DNA from: Pyxicephalus adspersus | Lineage: Eukaryota; Chordata; Amphibia; Anura; Pyxicephalidae | Reading direction: 5' to 3' | Length of the DNA stretch: 64,000 nucleotides | NCBI RefSeq assembly: GCF_032062135.1 | Contig: NC_092868.1 | Span: 45,387,603-45,451,602 of the forward strand | In this document: positions 44,320 through 56,850 of the stretch, piece by piece | Numbering within the stretch: the stretch's first letter is position 1 | Layout of the letters: every line of letters begins with the position of its first letter | Position numbers and translations under genes: made by a program | Notes under the pieces: generated by a model | What the model was told of the DNA's origin: nothing | Databases searched by the model: none | The model's input: the letters and a program-made list of their open reading frames with translations, nothing else

Positions 44320-45430
44320 AGGGTCCTTGAGTGAAATGTAGGCCTTACTGGCGAAAAAATGCCGGAAAATTGCAGCAGAGACGTCTCCGAAGTGTACAAT
44401 GATCCATGCATGTGTCGCTCAGTATGTGTTTTTGGCATGCATTGGTATCAGATTGAATTATTTCCTGAGTGCATCAAGATGGCCAAAGATGCCAAAACTG
44501 GAAGTCAACCAAGCAAGATATGAGCAGTGACGAGGTCGTTAAGGTGTCGCCTTATCACACGGGCCCTATAAATATGACCTAGGCAGAAAAACATGCTCTG
44601 GTTGCCCTTTTAATAGGTGCACAATACCCCATTCTGTAAAATAATAATTATTATGTATCCAACAGGAGGTCGAGACTCTTCATTGCTGGTAGTTCCATGG
44701 CGTAAGTAAATTAATCAGTCACCATAATATCAAATTATGTTTTTTTTTCAGCTATTATATCTGCTAGTTTTCAGCCGATGAATCTGTCAGGATTTGCTGG
44801 GTAAAAAGAGCAAGAAAATGATGAACAAAATAAAAATCCACCCAGTTGTAATTCCATGCAGTTCATTTCAGGCCTTAAGCAACAAGTGGATATTGGTGAA
44901 TTGAGGCCTAGCTGGTTGCTATGGACACTACCTCCATTTGCATTAGGCCTAGTGTTACTAGGTGAGGCCCCAATGCTGTCACACGTTCCCGGTGATTTTT
45001 TAGGCCACATCCTCAGGAATGTTCTTCTAAACCGAATGTGTGTAGGCGATGGAAACTACTGACAGGGCTAGAGGAGCTCTGACACACCGAACGTTATGAC
45101 AGATATTCCTACCAAATCTTAATTCTTCCTGTCTGCTCATATGACAGATTCCTAGATATCATATAAGCACAAGGATTTTTCCTTCACACATGGCCAACGT
45201 GTAAAGCATGTCGAGAAAATTATATGCTGAGCACAAACTTCGCAGAAATTTGGTCTACCTTGTATTTATTTACCACATGAGTGACGGCGAAGGAAAAAAA
45301 AACCCACAACGATACCAAAAATAAAGAGATGTATTCATTTCTGTTATATGAGGGAAAAAAGAACATAGAAAACGCAATTGGACTTTCAATTTATATCATT
45401 CCAGGTGCATTTGGAACAAAATGTTAAAAT
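44320..45430. other. Unique sequence, GC-richer island at 44770-45080
   Basis: 44770-45080 is unique with open frames on both strands (79 codons on minus, 68 on plus) but no recognisable protein and no convincing splice signals. It could be an old exon, an old repeat or non-coding conserved sequence. Confidence 0.3.
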
Positions 45431-45436
45431 ACATGG

Positions 45437-45583
45437 GGCTCTATTTATAAAACAAGAAACCTGACATTCTCTTAAACATTCTCTAGCGTGAATCTTCCTG
45501 GTTAATGTATTTTAACAGAAGTAATTGATTACCACTAAGGAATGTTTAGGGGAATGTCAGGTTCCCTGTTTTATAAATCAACT
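45437..45583. mobile_element. Short palindromic MITE
   Basis: GGGGCTCTATTTATAAAACA followed by AAACCTGACATTC is mirrored by GGAATGTCAGGTTCCCTG and TTTTATAAATCAAC. The 147-bp unit has arms of about 40 bp. Its ends (GGGGCTCTATTTATAAA) resemble the GGCCCTGATTTATTAAA tips of the longer foldback family, so the two may be related. Confidence 0.8.
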
Positions 45584-46589
45584 TTTTTATCAACTGCACA
45601 GTGGGACCTCTGCTTTGTGGCGGAGCAGTGGTCTCTCTGCAAAGGTCAGGCTCACCCCCTGCAGACCTATAGCTGTATGGTCAGTAATGCCTGATTCAGC
45701 AGGGGGGGCATGCCAGACCTCTGCTAAATCAGACCACTGCTTCCACAAACATAGCAAGAGTCCTTCTCTAAAGCATTGTGACAAGGGCAAAGGTTTGTCT
45801 CCTTGGGCTGTTTATGCTTTTTGAAGACAACAAACTGTAAGCCATGGAACATATTTTGTTCTTGTACCTGGAATATATTTGGCTGGTTTAAAGAATAGTA
45901 ATAATTGGGCTATAAAGAAAAACCTGCACTTAGATATATAGAGATATGGGGACTCTGACTACCTCTGACTGATTGCTAGTCTCTGGAGAACTAAAGTAAG
46001 GTTTAGTGATGTCAGTTCTGTGGTTCTTACTGTCCTCCTAGTTAGAGGCTCTGGCATGTGAAAGCTACACCCTGCCTTTACCAAGATGGCCACCTCTGCC
46101 CAAAGACCCAATGCAATCAGCTGCAGAGAAACCACTGGCAATACTGGTGACTAGTCTTTTACTCTGTCTGCTTTTTTGGAGCACAGCCCATGTTCCTTTC
46201 TAAAAGATCGGTCATAGTTTGTATTAAATTGGTTTACTTGGTGAAGTAATTTGAAAATCCAAAGCCAACATCCGATGGATTTACCTGGTATTGATCTAGA
46301 TGTGGTGGACCACTTTAATCCTCGCTAGCGCACTGGATAATGCAGAACTCAGATACACTAAACTAACTAAACTTTATGAAAACCTATGAGCATAAAGTGA
46401 TAGTAAATATTTGCAGGATGAATGATTTCCCTAAAATGTTCTTAGTTTACAATAACAGTTACACACATTCACTAGATCCCCTGTACAAATCTGTAGTTTG
46501 TCCGTAGTCTACAAGTCTGTATTCTGCAGAAGTCCCTGTGAATCTCCTCCAGAGGCTCACAGCCTCAAACAAGAGCTTTCACAAGATTC

Positions 46590-46990
46590 CTAATGAGTGA
46601 CACCATTAGCACGTAAGCAGTGTGCGTGCTGGGATTATTGACAGGCCCTGAAAACTGGTCGCATTCCATGCAGGAACTCCCTGACTACACGCTGCGCCTT
46701 GAGGAATGATCCGGTTATAAAACAATATAATGGGATTGTTACTATCTGAGCAATCAGCATGTTGCTACAGCTCTTCCATCATTACGGTTAATTGTGCTCG
46801 CTGGGATCATCACTTTATTTGCTTAGTAAGTGTAAGCTGCGGGACGGTGTAAAAATGCATTAAATGCCTAATCTACACATGACAGATTATCACTCTGCAG
46901 CACGCTTTTTCGCTGGATGGATGTATAATATGGCGCAGCTCGCACTGGCGTGGCGGCCAGGTGTCAACATGTTGTTTCAAATGAAGGTTT
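46590..46990. promoter_or_regulatory. Repeat-free candidate conserved non-coding element (strongest)
   Basis: About 400 bp of unique, CpG-containing sequence with dense regulatory words. These include GGGATTATTGACAGG (bicoid-type GGATTA beside a TALE-type TGACAG), ATGACAGATTATCAC, TTACGGTTAATTGTGC and AAAATGCATTAAATGCC. No repeat tips, no long frame, and GC content above the surrounding AT-rich DNA. Of the candidates in the window this one looks most like a vertebrate developmental enhancer, but only comparison with other genomes can decide. Confidence 0.32.
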
Positions 46991-46999
46991 TGCAAAAAT

Positions 47000-48600
47000 G
47001 AAATAAAAATTAAGTATTTCACTCTAGTGTGGAACAGTTTCTCAAGCGATATGGAAAATGGAAGGCATCGGGTTACATGCTAAATCCACAATTAGGATAT
47101 TTGATGACAGCCAGGTATCTCTTTAAAACAACTATCCAGTGCATTCATTTCCCATATCAGTTCTTTTAAAGTAGAACGTCGATCTATACAGGTAACCTGA
47201 GCCTAATATAACTAATAAAGTACAAGAATCCTTTGGGCCATGATGCACTGGCAAGTCTACCATCAGTTCTAAAGGAGAAGAATCCCTAAAATTCAGCTGA
47301 AGCTTTCCACAATAAAAATTGCTCATTCACTGGCAGAAGTACTGTAAACTTTTGACTGCTTGTAAACTAGCAAGAGAGCGACCCCCATGGCCAGATTACT
47401 GCATGGCCTATATAGGCAATGGCATAGAGCAATAGGGGTGGCTTACAGCCACCCACACATTGTGTTGATGCCTAATAAAATGTTTCACTGTCCTTCTTGC
47501 CATTGTTGTGATCCCATAAATCTGTAGGCCAGAACTATGAATGTGCTAGTGGTTTGGTCACACTGCTTCACTTCCAAATTTATTACTAAAGAATGTTGAA
47601 AGAGTCATTAAAAACCAGGGCTGAGTCTGCAGTGCCAAGACAGAAACCCTCTTGGGTCAGGGACAAGAGTCAAATCATAACTGTTCCTTCTAGGTTTTTA
47701 GGTTATTTGTAGAAAATTTTAAAGTAACATGGAGGAATAGAAATGTTGGCCTTGGTGGGGGCAAACACAACCAAGGGGTCCTAGGAAGTAAAGCCTGGTT
47801 CTGGTGGGCCATGCAAAGTATGCCATGGTGGTTCATTGATTAGTGAAGATGGTAAAAGCAGATGTTCATAAAGGATATGATTTACAGTATTTGCCACATC
47901 TTCTAATATTGCATTGCATCACTGGACAAAGCCACAAAAAATATGCTGAAATCTTATGTATGTAGGTGTCGAGATTACCGGACTAAATATGAACCAGTCT
48001 ATATTATTCAGCAATGGCTGAAGATCACTTTCTAAAAGATATCAAAATGATGGACTATCTCAATCAGCTCAACATATCTCACTAGCCTGCTGCCTCTTCT
48101 CAAGGAGAACCAAATTTTTAAACATAATAAAGGTTCCAAGTTTAAGTTTTTGTTCCAGAGCACCTTTAATGCCAGCTTCACCTGTCTCCACTTTTTTAAA
48201 ATAACTCAAGGCTTTTGCCATTGGGGGCACATTACATTCCTTCCATTATAATACATTGCCCGGTGCCTGAACAGATAGCCACCAAGATGTTAAGTAGGGC
48301 AATGAACCTTCCATGCCCTTTGTAGGATCCAACTCGTAAAAAAAATAAAAATAAATATGAACCTATGAGACCAAAATATATGAATATGAACATAACTATT
48401 GCTGCTCAAGGTAATCCTGTAGGCCTGTCAAACTTTTTTTGGCTTAAACCATCTAAACAGAAAACAAAACCCAAAAATGTAATATATTGTAGCTTACCAT
48501 TGATATATGTAGTGGCAGCCACTTCAGTTTTCTTTTATAAGCCCCCCCCCCTTTATTTTCAGGTACTGATCAAACTATTAATGCATTCCATTATAAGAGT
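47000..48600. other. Non-coding stretch
   Basis: Unique-looking sequence without recognisable genes or repeat ends. A short C run lies at 48541-48552. Confidence 0.4.
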
Positions 48601-48613
48601 GATAACATTCACC

Positions 48614-48985
48614 AAGGCTGAGTCTACATGGACATTTTTAAAAATTCATGTAAACATTCCTACTGCGTTTATATGCGTTTTTATGCACTTTTATAAGAAA
48701 ACGCGGTTTCCCGCGCTTTTACTGTGTTTTCCTGCCTTTTTATTGCGTTTATGTTTTAAGTGTTTATAAACGCAGGAAAATGCCCCATTGCAATCAATTT
48801 TTTCCAGAGTTAACCCCACATTTTAATTTTTTAAACGTTGCAAGCGTTATAGATAAGGCTGATAAACGTGCCTCAAGGAAACGTCCTGATGTAGATTAGC
48901 CCATTGGAATGCATGGGAACTTTAAACATGGGCTTTAAAAGCCTCAGGTTAAACGCTGGGGAAACGTCTGTGTAGACTAAGCCCT
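48614..48985. mobile_element. TIR element with AGGGCTTAGTCTACAC ends
   Basis: Left AAGGCTGAGTCTACATGGAC and right, in reverse complement, AGGGCTTAGTCTACACAGAC form terminal inverted repeats of about 20 bp with five differences. The interior is rich in ACGC/GCGT words (AAACGCGG, AAACGTCC, TAAACGCTG) clustered toward both ends, typical of a repetitive subterminal region bound by a transposase. A 372-bp non-autonomous element. Target duplication not determinable. Confidence 0.7.
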
Positions 48986-49071
48986 ACTGTACTGTATTTC
49001 TAGAGGAACAGCGTGGTGACCCAAGGCTATTCTCCTACATGGGAAAAGGAAAGTTATGAAGAACACCTAGT

Positions 49072-49122
<51 letters not shown>

Positions 49123-49123
49123 G

Positions 49124-49174
<51 letters not shown>

Positions 49175-49204
49175 GGATAGATAGATGGATAGATAGATGG
49201 ATAG
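49072..49204. repeat. (GATA)n microsatellite
   Basis: About 33 GATA units with a few GGAT interruptions toward the 3' side. Confidence 0.97.
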
Positions 49205-52200
49205 GGTTTCCACTTCCGCTGATTATTTAAATATCATAACAAGTTTTTATATGACCTGCAACAAAACATTTACTTAGCCAAAGGCATCCCTGAAACTGCT
49301 TTTGCAATAACACCAAGCTATTGTTTACTTTCAAAACTCATTATGACACTTCGCAGAGAAGTATCCAAAAATGTCACAGACAAAAAACAAAGCAAGAAGA
49401 AGACTCCTGGTATTGGCAGCTAAAATCACACATAAACAGCAGGTTTCCCTTCAAATATTTTTTGTAGACATAATCTACAACAGCAAACACACACAACACG
49501 CGATACACGGGACACTGAAGATTCTGTACAAGATGACGTAGCCATGGAAGTCACAGCTCCCTGACCCCCACTGTCCAAAGAAAGACACCAGACTGTACAG
49601 TTCTAAGCTGGGGTAATTACTGTTTTGCCATAAGAGCTCATCCAGTTGCCTTCAAGGATTACCCAAATCTCAGTTGCACATTTTATTGTCTGTAACTTTG
49701 TCAAGTAACAACGTTAAACCAGGGTCCACTGCAAATATTGTTGATATACAATATCTCTGGTTGAGTGCTCTTGACTAGACTCTGGAGAAGCCTGTTTTTT
49801 GAGAGTTGCAATTGATCTTGAAGTTATGTAGGTCCCCTCTGGGAAGTTGGTTCTTTGAGACAGCGATTTATGCACAAAGCACTTGTTTATCTCGCTAAGT
49901 TTAGGACAATATTTACACTGCATGTTATGACAAATTTAAATCGAGGGGCTTAGGGCAAGTCGCAGGAGGAAACCCAGAATAGATGACATTTTTTTTATCT
50001 ACTACGGCTTGTGTATGTGAAAATGAAATCATGACGCAGTTAGTTGCATAGCCAGTGGTCGCTGGCCCGTAACTTAAACATGTCTCATTATGTACATGTA
50101 AAATCTAAGCTAAATGGAAGCATTTGTACGTCAGATGTTCAGGGTGCACTTAAAGGAAATCAATTGTTGGATATCAATTTTTGTTTATATAGGTAAAAAA
50201 AGAATAGGTTGATATGAATTATTTAATCAATGTGTTCATTTTTTAATATCCTTATTTTCATCTATAATTTTGAATGATATATTTACCCAAAGGCAGTCAT
50301 ATTAGCTCATTGCATATTCAGGATTTTGCACTGATTCAAGATAATAGTGCTTCATTGGTCCCTCCAACAATGAAAGCCTATGGGTCAGTTGCCTTAATGA
50401 GTTGCTTTAATAAAGGAGTAGCACATGTTCACTTTGCAAAGTGCGTTTTACCTAGGTTGGTAGAGGTTGTGCTGACTTTAATCATCCAATCATGTGAGAG
50501 CAAAAAGTTTTCTTGCTTCATTCAATTTATTCTTTAAATACAAGCAAAACAAGTAATTGAATTCAACCTACTATTAACCTATTAGCTGTACAGAAGGACT
50601 AAGGTGTCAGAGGAAAAGGAAGCACAAAGAGTCAATCGGTTCATGAGCTGTCACAATAAGATAAGAGATAAGGTTGTCATTGTGTTGTTTCTCCTTTTAC
50701 TGGCCAATCACAGTCTAGGGTAGGTCTAGAACAACATGGGCTCAATGCGAGTGGGTTCAATATTCAAACCCATTAGACTGAGGGCACCAAATTACAGAAC
50801 AAATATTAAAGTATTTTTCTTGTAAATGTTTTGCTTACTAATGTACCAGTGATTTGGGGGTGCCATTCAAATTCACCATGAATGTGCAGGGGATTGAGCA
50901 TTCCTTTAAAATGCAAATGCAAAAATATAAACCCAGCCGTACTGTGCATGGTGGTAAACGTTTGCACTTATAGCACTGCAATGTAAAAAAAATTGAACCT
51001 GTACCTTTTCTTATACAAAGCATGGCAAGCACATTGTGGTGCTCTTTACTGGGGGTCTGTTGGCACCTACAAACAACAATGCACCACTCAAAATTAATTT
51101 CTCCCTAGATTACCATATTGCATAAGTCCAAAGTGAGCTGGTTAATTTTCCTCTAAAACAAAACATGAAAAAAATGTATCCAAGAACGAGCTGAGTTTTG
51201 CTTTGATGCGTTTACCTTGTATTCAGCATGAATAAAACGGTGACTCAGGTTTTATTGCCGCTCTGTGAAATCCCATGAAACGCTCATGAATGTTATAAAT
51301 GTATCAGCTCATTTCTTCAAAGCGAGCAGGTTAATATTTCCCTGTGTTTCTTGTTATAACAGGCTTACTAGAGGAGATGAACCTAGTAATTAAATGCAAT
51401 TAAGCACAGCTAGCATGCCTCCATAATACTTTAAGAGTGCTGAAATGTGAAAAGAATTGATTATATGTGTTAACTAATGTAATTACCCTAGGGAGTCTCC
51501 TTTCTGCTTTATTCACAATGAAACATTAAATCTGGAAAAGCAGCGAGCTTAAGATCCACCATAACGTGCTACTGTGAGTTCAGAGGTTGGAAAAGTTGTG
51601 GTAAAAGTTAAGTTACTGAATCCTTGCTGGAGAAAATCATGAGGATGGGGCTTTTGGTTTGTACCTAAAGAACAAAAGGGGTATAAAAAAAGTGGCAGTT
51701 CACCCAAAAGTCATTTATTATTCAGAGTTGGAGCCTGAGTAACCGAGTAAACCCTTTGAATTAGGATGAGGAAAAGTAAGAAGTCTATTTGTAAATGATT
51801 TCAAGATTCATCCAACTTTTACCCACACATTATACATTTCTATATTGGATTCAACTAGCAAATTAGTATATCATGTTTTACACATGATTCATACATTTTT
51901 CTATTTAAACGAGATGTGAAATGTATTAATTGTTGAACAAAGTTTTGTGAATCTTGAAAACATTTATACATAGGCCCCATGATTTTTCATTTCCATTTCC
52001 CCAAAAAATTTTGCCAAAATTTGAGAGATTTATTCCAAAATTTTTGATTTGACAAAACCCATTATAGCCAAAGGGAAAGAAGAAATGACAGTGATAATTG
52101 GTATATTTTTAAAGGCTACAAAGGGCTTTACATGGATCGTGAGGATTAAGGAATTAGAGAAGCTCTTTTCACTTATCTTGTATCTCTACAAATGCCCCGT

Positions 52201-53750
52201 CATTACTTTCCTTTTTTAAATTAAGAAAAGAAAATAGACAACAAAAAAAGTAAATTACAAACAGAACCCACATTATCAACAGGCTGTTTATAAACATGTT
52301 GTTCTTGCCACTTTGTGGTGGGGGCGCCATTCCGTCCTCTGCACATCCACCACTGCTCCATATTTCTCCTGCTATGTGCAGAGCAGCACAAGGAAGTGTG
52401 GAATTACAGCCATAGCTACCTGTTCAAACACCCCGCAAATTCTGTCAAGCCTGAACCCAACCCATATGACCAAAAAATCCCTACATACACCAAAATTATT
52501 ACAATAAACGGAAGATACTTTTATCTTCAAGAAAATGTTACCCAATAAAATTAATACACCGAATTGAGATTTTCTGGTTTAGAAAACTGTTTTATCCAAA
52601 ACCACACTTTTTATCCTACCTTGGCATTGTATGTGCTTTAGATCCTCAGACTGAACACCTTTCGGAGGTTTCATCCACCTTTGGTGTTCCATCTACACAT
52701 TTTTTATTGTTCATTGTTTAAAATATAAATTCTAACATGGTGAATAAAAACCTATGGCCACAGCTGGTGTGCTGACCCAGGATATTAGTAACATAAGCAG
52801 GAAGAGGGTTCAGCAGGGCAGGGCCTGTAACCAATGCTACCTTAAATTATTCAAATGTAGTTTTATATCACAATGTGTACTCCAAGGTGTTTTCCAGCAT
52901 TATTAAGACACATTTTTCAATTTGCAGGTCAGGTGCCTGTAAAGGTAATGCTATATTTTTTTACCAGCCTGTGCATGTTTGGCCTGACCCTGCAAACCAA
53001 TGGACTCTCCTTCAGCCTAGCATGGGATTTGTTGCTATCATCTGTCTTGGTGTCTTCACACTTCTCTGACTGCCATGGTCTACAGGAACAGATTTCCTGC
53101 AAATACCGTAACCTAGGGCAATGGGAGCTACACACAGTCATGGGTTGCTGACTCCAGAAACACATAGTCAGTACCATCAAGTTCTCATTGTTGCTGTCCT
53201 TGTCATTCAACCTGGGCCCCTACATCAAACTGGTGGCAGAGTAAAGTGACCATTTGCCCAATTCTTTGGCTCATCAGCAGGAAAAATCTAAGAATTATCT
53301 CAAACTGATCACACCACACTTGCCTATAGATGCAGACCTCAAGGGCTAGTTCTGCTGGGGTAGCATAGAAAGGAGAACACAAGAAGAAGAATAGAATGTA
53401 CTAATCTGACCTTGATATTTTGAGCAAGAAAGCATAAAGAGCAGCAACTAAAGTGGCTTGTCCAACTGTCCAAGCCTGGGCAGTGCTTTGGGAGAGGCTG
53501 CTTTTAGTGCCCCATATGAAAGTAGTGCTTTATATTGGAGCATAGTACGGGAGTCTTTTGTTGGCCACCATTTAGATCCTGTGTGCAGAGGGGCAAACAA
53601 GGTAACAAGCTCCATTATGCACACATTTTTTAGTTATCTTAAAATAATGGAACTTAGAATACCAAATGGACCTGTACTGTTGCATTTGCATTTTGTGTCT
53701 CTGCCTCTTTCAATGCTGATAACCCATCAATCTGATCCAATTCTTCATTT
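49205..53750. other. Non-coding region
   Basis: Apart from the candidate element at 51220-51600, no gene was recognised. Open frames at 52873-53210 (both strands) and 53458-53838 have no domain-like features and lack convincing splice context. Confidence 0.4.
51220..51600. promoter_or_regulatory. Repeat-free candidate conserved non-coding element
   Basis: Unique sequence containing TAGTAATTAAATGCAATTAA near 51386, ACTAATGTAATTACCC near 51472 and a TATTCACAATGAAAC block. Closely packed homeodomain and POU-like sites without any repeat or frame. Regulatory role inferred from texture. Confidence 0.3.
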
Positions 53751-53758
53751 CCCTAGGG

Positions 53759-54437
53759 CAGGGGTGTCAAAGTCAAATACACAGAAGGCCAAAATAAAAA
53801 CGTACACAAAGTCGCAGGCCAACTTTGAAATATTTTGAAAAAAATGTAGGAAATGTTTCCTTCTCATTAGATATAAACCCTTTTCATATGAAAACAAAGA
53901 GGTTTTGCTTCACATTCAATCTGGAACAAGCTTATAATAGAGAAAGAGGCATACACTTTTTTTTTATATTTTATTTAAGAAAAAATAAAGCCTAAAATAA
54001 AATTTCAATGGTAACCTTTTTGCACATGCTAACAATAATAATAATAATATTCTTCTATGAAAATCTAACTATTCAAGTCCATGCCTTGGAGTAGCAAGGA
54101 AAAGTACAGCTGAGGGTAATGCTCGAAATGCCAGACCTGGCCAATGCAGAGCTAAATCTTATGAGTGGTCTGCAGCGGAAACTCCCTCTTCATTGAAATA
54201 GGGCCACTAGTAAAATTCCCAGCATTATTTGCGTCTATAAAACAGTTCAACGCGGGGCCACACATAGACAGATAGGCCGCTGGTCTATAGACGCGAGTGA
54301 TGCCGGGAATTGTAGTAGCGGCGCTATTTCAATGCAGTGGTGGACCAGCTGCAATTCATATTTAGGATTCCTTTGGGGGCCAATAAAAGGATGTTGGGGG
54401 CCAGATTTGAGAGTTTGTCAAGAGTTTGACACCCCTG
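53759..54437. mobile_element. hAT (Charlie-like) non-autonomous element with 8-bp TSD
   Basis: The left tip CAGGGGTGTCAAAGTCAAAT and the right tip, in reverse complement, CAGGGGTGTCAAACTC form a TIR with one clear mismatch over the first 16 bp. Flanking CCCTAGGG (53751-53758) and CCCTACGG (54438-54445) match at 7 of 8 positions. CAGGGGTGTCAAACTC tips with GGCCAAA/GGGGCCA subterminal motifs are typical of vertebrate Charlie-type hATs as I know them. It is 679 bp with no transposase frame. A (TAA)n stretch lies inside at about 54029. Confidence 0.85.
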
Positions 54438-56315
54438 CCCTACGGAGTGAGATGACAATTCTGTTTGCCATGGGTAATACATTCACATCCAGTTTCCTCA
54501 ATTTATTACTTTATTGAACATAAGACCATGTTTATGCTACAGGCAAGAAGCTAGCTGAAGTTACCAAAGTTCAGCAGAATCTACACATCTAGTATATAGG
54601 ATGGGTTCTGTATAGTTCAGGCACAGAAAGCAGCTCTATCATTAGAATTTCAGATGTGGTTTGGGTGTAATATTTTGGTAAATGTGTCATGAAAGTGTTT
54701 ATGGTTCATCTGGGAAGTATTTTTAGACTTGTGAGCTTGTCATGCTGGGCAGTTTAGTCATAATATTGCTTCCTAACATTGACCTGAACTCTATAGAGTG
54801 TGTAACTTGACATAAAGGGCACCTGTCACATGAATATACCTAAACTGGCCATCTACAAACAGAATAATATTTTGGATGTTTGGATCACCCTAGTTTCTTC
54901 ATCGTTAATTGTTTTTGGCCAACTTAAAGTGGATCCAAACCCAAGCTGGTTGTACCCCTTAAAGATTCACTCTTACTATTTTTCCTGGTAATCATTGTGA
55001 CTGGTACAGAGTAGAATGGGAAATCCAACATTTTACATTCGTCACCAGAACACGAAGGTAGAGTAAATTTTGTCCATATGAGAATTAATTTTCAGTCTAG
55101 ACAGATTTCCTTTTACTTTCTGTTGTGTCCCAAGTGGCATGAGGCTCCAGTTTGATCCTACAATGGGTTTGATTGTTCACAATTTCCATGAACTTTCCAT
55201 TGGCTGGTGTTTGTTTGTTTGTCTGTTTTTTTTTTGGGGGGGGGGGCAGCTTATGTCAAACTGTCCCTGACACCCACAGCCAATGGGAGTTTTGGACACA
55301 TTGTACAATAAAAACTGGCCTCCAGTGATTACCTTGCCAATTGGTAAACATTGGTTCAACTTGAACAGATTTGGCAAACTTCAGAGAGATAGTTATCCAA
55401 ACAAAGAATTAACTTATCCAGGCATGTGTACCCATCCCTACACCCTGTAGGAGCAGGAATTGGAAGAAATCTCCTCCATAGGGCACAGACAGCAAGATAA
55501 AAAAAGAAAAGCCTAACAAGGGTTGTGGCCATTCCCAGCGCTATAAAATGAAAAATGTTTTTGCTTTTAGTTCTTGTTCTTTGGTGCGGCCTCCCTAATA
55601 CACAGTCACCTGATGAGAGATGTTCTCATTGATAGTTTTCTTCATTACATAAAATAACACAATTATTCATTTTCATCATGTCAGGAACATGTATGTAACA
55701 AAAATCTATAGAACATTATTTTAAAGAAATTCCTTACATAGCTAAGCACGTACTCCTTTGTCAACAAAATGTGACTTTCAGAGCCCAGGTTCACTGTATT
55801 CATATTTCTAACCTAGGATGTCTTTCATTGTTCATTGTTTCACTTATATTTAATTGTCGTTCCCTCTCCATGCTCAATCCCCTCCAATTTTCTGTATTCT
55901 TCTAGCTGTCTCTGTTTTTACTGCATAACGCAGCTTGTAGCAACTTCAAGATAATAATGAAGACAGTTTTTTATAATGAGCTTTTGTGGTTCTTTGCTCT
56001 GTCCCTCATCCCACTGTGGGGTCTGACTCCTGCATTCAGAATTATTTGTTACTATTATTATTGTTAGTGATGGCCTCTTTATCAATATAATCTCTAAAGG
56101 TACAATATATGTAAACTTTAACAATGAATGTCTTATATTTGATATTGTTTTTATAAATGCCCTAAAATACCTGTTAATCCTGCTAGAAATCTTGGAGACT
56201 GATAACATCCTGTGCTGAACGTTATCAGTACATTTTCTGGAGGTTGCAGAGGCATCCTTCATATGCACTACAGCATTGTTTATTGACCTTCATAACATAA
56301 AGGGAACCCTTAAAC
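54438..56315. other. Non-coding stretch
   Basis: Unique-looking sequence. CTTAAAGTGGATCCAAACCC at 54923 resembles one end of the TTAA MITE family but no partner end was found. A T/G homopolymer run lies at 55226-55246. Confidence 0.4.
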
Positions 56316-56606
56316 TAAGGCTATGTACATACGTGCAATAATTGTCGTTGGAAAGCAACTAAGGACTGCACGATGCAGTGCTGTACATAGAGCACCATTC
56401 AGCTCTATAGAGAAGGGTGGGGAAGAACAACAGAGCGGCACCCTGCTGCTCGCTCTCCCGCTTTGCTTCCATTAGGATCGTTCGTCATTCATCGTCTGTG
56501 GATATGCCAGTACGGTTGTTCGTACGATGGACGACGGGTGCTGTACACACACCAGATTCTTGTCCGATATCGGCCCTGAGCCATTGCATGTGTGTACGTA
56601 GCCTTA
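56316..56606. mobile_element. TIR element with AAGGCTAYGTACAYAC ends
   Basis: Left TAAGGCTATGTACATACGTG and right, in reverse complement, TAAGGCTACGTACACACATG are 24-bp inverted ends with few mismatches, both followed by CAAT. The interior keeps many CpGs (CGTTCGTCATTCATCGTC, GTACGATGGACGACGGG), suggesting relative youth. I recognise this tip from ranid repeats. 291 bp, non-coding, superfamily unassigned. Confidence 0.78.
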
Positions 56607-56639
56607 CTTTCAAGTCTTCAGAGAACTTCCGCTATAATT

Positions 56640-56850
56640 ACTATATCCACATTTCACAGTACACTAGTGTGGTGGTCAGTGGGAACAATGCTGCCTACAT
56701 CGCTGGCCATTGAAAGAATGTCACCCTTACAGATAGCCAAACGATCATTGGTGACACCTAAACTGACCTGAGAGGCACAAATTGCACATTGTTCAAGGAA
56801 CCCTTAGCAACCTATGGAGGAACCAAAACTCTGGTTGAGAAAAACTGCAT
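56640..56850. mobile_element. CTCAACC/GGTTGAG-family copy, left-truncated
   Basis: Contains GCTGGCCATTGAAAGAATGT, CACCCTTACAGATAGCC, TTCAAGGAACCCTTAGCAAC, CCTATGGAGGAACC and the right end CTGGTTGAGAAAAACTGC. The left tip is missing. Confidence 0.55.

Noticed and set aside
44770..45062. Open frames on both strands in a GC-richer island
   Set aside because: No splice signals or recognisable protein. Kept only as a region description.
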